A stretch of 9,406 bases of DNA from Desulfobacterales bacterium (GTDB lineage Bacteria; Desulfobacterota; Desulfobacteria; Desulfobacterales; Desulfobacteraceae): assembly GCA_022361135.1 (NCBI GenBank), contig JAKSBM010000624.1:1-9406 (forward strand). Direction: 5' to 3'. Below are positions 6,609 to 9,406 of the stretch, piece after piece (position 1 is the first letter of the stretch; each line of letters begins with the position of its first letter). Made by a program: the position numbers and the translations under genes. The notes beneath the pieces are model-generated. The model was given only the letters and a program-made list of their open reading frames with translations, was not told the DNA's origin and made no database searches.

Positions 6609-8655
6609 AACCCGTAAATGGATTTATCAAATCAGCCTCGGTTTGACCCTGGTCCTGTTTACCATGACCGGGGCGGTGCAGGCGACAAAATCGCCCCTGC
6701 CCCTGGAGCCGGAACGGTCCCAAATGGTGCAAACCGTAAAAATCATCAAGGCCCTGGAGCGATACCATTACACTGGTAAAAAGTTGGACAATGACATGTC
6801 CATCCATATTTTTGACCGGTATGTGAAGCAGCTTGACCCCAGCCGCCGCCTTTTGACCCTTGCGGACCTGAGAACCTTTGCCCCGTACAGAGAACGGTTT
6901 GACACCGATCTTAAAATGGGAAATCTAAAGGTGACCTTTGCCATTTTCAACCTCTACCAACAACGGGCGGGCCAGCGTTTGAATTACATCCTAAAAACAT
7001 TGGACAGCTGGCAAACCCACCTTGATCTGGAATCCGAAAACAATCTCATTGTGGATTTTGAAAATCGGCCCCGGGCAAAGGACATTTCAGCCCTGGAAGG
7101 CTATTGGGAAAAGGATCTCACCAACCATATCATCGGACTGAAGCTGGACGAAAAACCCAATGATGAAATCACGGAAACCCTGAGAAAAATATATGGCAAT
7201 CGGCTTTCCCGCCTGTCCCAGACCAATGCCTCGGATGTGTTCCAACTCTTCATTAACACGGTCACCGAATGTTTCGACCCCCACACCCAATACTTCCCCC
7301 CCCGGGCCTCGGAGGATTTCGACATCCACATGAGCCTTTCCCTGGAGGGAATCGGGGCGGTGTTATCCAGCGAATACGAATACACCAAGGTGGTACGCCT
7401 CATCCCCAAAGGACCGGCGGACAAATCCAACAAACTCATGCCCGGGGATAAAATCATCGGCGTGGGCCAGGGAAAGGATGGAGAGATCACCGACATCATC
7501 GGTCAGCGCATAGATGAAGTGGTTAAACTCATCCGCGGTCCCAAGGACTCCCACGTGCGGCTGAAAATTATTCCCGCGAAAAAGAGCAATTCCACCGCCA
7601 CCATCAGTATCAAGCGAGACAAGGTAAAGCTGGAAGAACAGGCCGCCAAGAAGGAAGTTGTCACCCTGAATCAAGGTGGACGCCAGCTTAAAATCGGAAT
7701 CATTGAAATCCCCAACTTCTATATTGATTTCCAAGCCTTCCACCGGGGGGATAAAAATTATAAGAGCACCACTTCGGATGTAAAAAAACTGCTCAAGGAA
7801 TTAAGGGCAGAAAACATAGACGGATTGATCATTGACCTGAGGGACAATGGCGGCGGTTCACTCAAGGAAGCCAACGAACTGACCGGTTTGTTTTTGAAAT
7901 CCGGCCCCACGGTGCAAATCAAAACCAAGCACCGGGTCAGCCGTCTTTACGACAATGACCTTTCCATTGCCTACACCGGCCCCTTGGCGGTACTCATCAA
8001 CCGGATGAGCGCCTCAGCCTCTGAAATTTTTGCCGGCGCCATCAAGGACTACAATCGCGGTATCATCATCGGTACCCGCAGTTTTGGCAAGGGAACGGTC
8101 CAGGAACTCGGCCCCCTGGGGGATGGCAAACTGAAACTCACCAGTGCAAAGTTCTACCGGGTTTCAGGGGAAAGCACCCAGCACCAAGGCGTACTGCCCG
8201 ACATTTCCATGCCCGGCATTTACAAAATGGAAGACACCGGTGAAAGTTCCCTGGATGGCGCCCTGCTCTGGGATACCATTCCCAGAAGTCATTTCCTTGC
8301 CTACCCCACCTTGGATTCCGTATTCCCCAGCCTGAAAGAAAGCTTGGCCAAGCGTTCCCGCACAGCCCCGGGTATTATTTATCTGAAAAAACGACTTCAG
8401 ATGATCGAGGACCTGGATCGGGAAGCCGCCTTGAGCTTGAACCTCAAAGAAAGGATCCAAAAAAAGGAAAGGGATGCCGATCAGGAACTTGAGATCGAAA
8501 ATGATTATCTTGCCGCCATTGGAGAGCCCCTTCTGGATGAGTATGATAACGAAACCGCAAAAATAAAAGAGTACAAAAAAATCATCCTGAAGCAGACCCA
8601 GTTTGTCATGGCGGATTTTATTTCCCTGTCCCAAACCCAGGGATTTTCCTGGTAA
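6595..8655 (+). CDS. prc: carboxy-terminal (tail-specific) processing protease, S41 family
   Basis: Prc (Tsp) is a periplasmic serine protease that degrades or trims proteins from their C-termini. The 686-residue product is nearly the size of E. coli Prc (682). It has a signal sequence (1-30, basic NKTRK then a hydrophobic stretch ending AVQA), the N-terminal helical domain (about 40-230), and the conserved FDPHTQYFPPRASEDF (227-242) and MSLSLEGIGAVL (246-257). A PDZ domain follows (about 250-330, PGDKIIGVGQG). The S41 core comes next, with DLRDNGGGSL (414-423), the nucleophile in MSASASE (Ser474) and the general base in FGKGTVQ (Lys499). Their 25-residue spacing equals that in E. coli. A Lys/Glu-rich C-terminal domain (about 560-686) completes the family layout. 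The frame is open upstream to a GTG at 6487, but the ATG at 6595 gives the signal peptide and has GGAAAAGG just before it. It overlaps rbgA by 14 nt and ends 4 nt before the next gene. Confidence 0.95.
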   Translation: MLPNKTRKWIYQISLGLTLVLFTMTGAVQATKSPLPLEPERSQMVQTVKIIKALERYHYTGKKLDNDMSIHIFDRYVKQLDPSRRLLTLADLRTFAPYRERFDTDLKMGNLKVTFAIFNLYQQRAGQRLNYILKTLDSWQTHLDLESENNLIVDFENRPRAKDISALEGYWEKDLTNHIIGLKLDEKPNDEITETLRKIYGNRLSRLSQTNASDVFQLFINTVTECFDPHTQYFPPRASEDFDIHMSLSLEGIGAVLSSEYEYTKVVRLIPKGPADKSNKLMPGDKIIGVGQGKDGEITDIIGQRIDEVVKLIRGPKDSHVRLKIIPAKKSNSTATISIKRDKVKLEEQAAKKEVVTLNQGGRQLKIGIIEIPNFYIDFQAFHRGDKNYKSTTSDVKKLLKELRAENIDGLIIDLRDNGGGSLKEANELTGLFLKSGPTVQIKTKHRVSRLYDNDLSIAYTGPLAVLINRMSASASEIFAGAIKDYNRGIIIGTRSFGKGTVQELGPLGDGKLKLTSAKFYRVSGESTQHQGVLPDISMPGIYKMEDTGESSLDGALLWDTIPRSHFLAYPTLDSVFPSLKESLAKRSRTAPGIIYLKKRLQMIEDLDREAALSLNLKERIQKKERDADQELEIENDYLAAIGEPLLDEYDNETAKIKEYKKIILKQTQFVMADFISLSQTQGFSW

Positions 8656-8659
8656 AGGC

Positions 8660-9406
8660 ATGCCGACTCTGACATATAAAACCCGGCGGAAATTCCTATA
8701 CGCCACAGCAGCACTGGTTCTATTTTTAGTCCTCTTCCCCCTGATTCTGGAATGGGTGGTCAACCTCAAGGTTGTACGCATCAAGGCCGCCGATGTGATC
8801 CAGGAAAAAACCGGAGTAAACCTGGATCCGGACAACCTATTTTTCCAACTGAGCCCCCAGATTCGCCTGGGACTTAAAAATCAAAGTGTCTCCTTTGGTT
8901 CCCAGCTCCACATCCGACTCAAGGCATTGAACATCGACCTTGATTTCCTGCAATTGATCTCGGGCAAACTGGTCCTCAGCGACATCAGTTTGGAATCCCC
9001 TAAAATCATATTCATCCCCGGCCCTCCTCGGAAAACCGGGGAGACGGATTCCCCTCCCCAGGAAACCGTTCCCTATTTCGATTTTCCCAAAACTGCCATT
9101 TCCGAGCTCTTTGCCCTTTTTCCCGAAAGCCAAAAGCAATTGGTCCTCAATTTCAGAAATGTGGATTCCAGATATTTCAAGGGCCTCAGCGGCAGCCTGC
9201 TCCTCTATCGGGAAAACGAACAATTGCTTTTAAATGCCGCACTAAATGAACTGGATCTGACCCAGGAAACCCTGCCCCCGGATACCTTTCCCGAAGTATT
9301 GCCCATTGGAGGCGTTACCGCACAAAAGGCCCAGGTGATCATGCGGCTGGACAGCAAGGGTACCCTGAAGACCAACCTGCGTCTTCAAAACGCGGAAATG
9401 ATTTCA
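8660..9406 (+). CDS. AsmA-like membrane-anchored protein, N-terminal part, cut by window end
   Basis: The reading frame is open from the ATG at 8660 to the last base, giving 249 residues with no stop. It begins with a basic stretch (KTRRK), then a hydrophobic segment (about 12-34, FLYATAALVLFLVLFPLILEW). The rest has alternating beta-rich sequence typical of AsmA-like proteins: ADVIQEKTGVNL (44-55), LKALNIDLDFLQLISGKLVL (88-107) and DISLESPKIIFI (108-119). The order is a membrane anchor, a helix of the kind that begins such proteins, then strands built from the LxNxxxDxxxLxxGxLxLxxIxLxxPxI pattern. Family members are anchored in the inner membrane, extend into the periplasm, and in several cases move phospholipid between membranes. 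Which subgroup this belongs to cannot be decided without the C-terminal part. It starts 4 nt after prc with AAAGG unusually close (1 nt) to the ATG, so initiation probably relies on coupling. Confidence 0.82.
   Translation, partial: MPTLTYKTRRKFLYATAALVLFLVLFPLILEWVVNLKVVRIKAADVIQEKTGVNLDPDNLFFQLSPQIRLGLKNQSVSFGSQLHIRLKALNIDLDFLQLISGKLVLSDISLESPKIIFIPGPPRKTGETDSPPQETVPYFDFPKTAISELFALFPESQKQLVLNFRNVDSRYFKGLSGSLLLYRENEQLLLNAALNELDLTQETLPPDTFPEVLPIGGVTAQKAQVIMRLDSKGTLKTNLRLQNAEMIS

Noticed and set aside
7296..7303. Run of eight C in prc, and seven C at 2971-2977 in the pseudokinase-like gene, as phase-variation tracts
   Set aside because: The runs are short, encode conserved or ordinary Pro codons in intact frames, and lie well inside the genes; slippage is not indicated.

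Overview
The window reads as ordinary chromosomal DNA of a Gram-negative bacterium. It carries an exported Prc-type protease, an MltD-type lytic transglycosylase and an AsmA-like protein, all of which act in a diderm envelope. Base composition is roughly balanced GC by eye and genes are packed with very short gaps. The combination of genes, and a pseudokinase-like protein of a type I associate with sulfate-reducing Desulfobacterota (Desulfobacter and relatives), suggests that group. This assignment is inference; no rRNA or other phylogenetic marker is present apart from guaA and rbgA.

Layout. (1) Positions 1-3390, + strand: the 3' half of guaA (GMP synthase), then a single-pass membrane coiled-coil protein, then a 521-residue protein with a zinc-finger-like Cys/His cluster followed by kinase-like landmarks that lack the catalytic Asp. 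Gaps are 21 and 12 nt, so the three are probably cotranscribed. (2) Positions 3427-4545, - strand: an exported MltD-like lytic transglycosylase with SLT and LysM domains, convergent with the pseudokinase gene. (3) Positions 4546-4726: a 181-nt divergent control region. It has one plausible sigma70-type promoter in each direction, a repeated TTCAATT element and a 10-bp palindrome. (4) Positions 4727-9406, + strand: a tightly coupled cluster of an inositol-monophosphatase-family enzyme (TTG start), an 84-residue membrane protein, the ribosome-assembly GTPase RbgA/YlqF, the tail-specific protease Prc, and the start of an AsmA-like membrane protein cut by the window edge.

How the genes fit together. 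The right-hand cluster mixes envelope upkeep (Prc, AsmA-like, small membrane protein) with ribosome assembly (RbgA). A peptidoglycan lytic enzyme is transcribed divergently from it. In enterobacteria Prc controls the level of peptidoglycan hydrolases, so the mltD/prc proximity may be meaningful. The most unusual gene is the kinase-like protein at 1825-3390, which may belong to a family related to the Legionella glutamylase SidJ. Its partner could be the membrane coiled-coil protein just upstream. No RNA genes, mobile elements, CRISPR arrays or convincing intrinsic terminators were seen.
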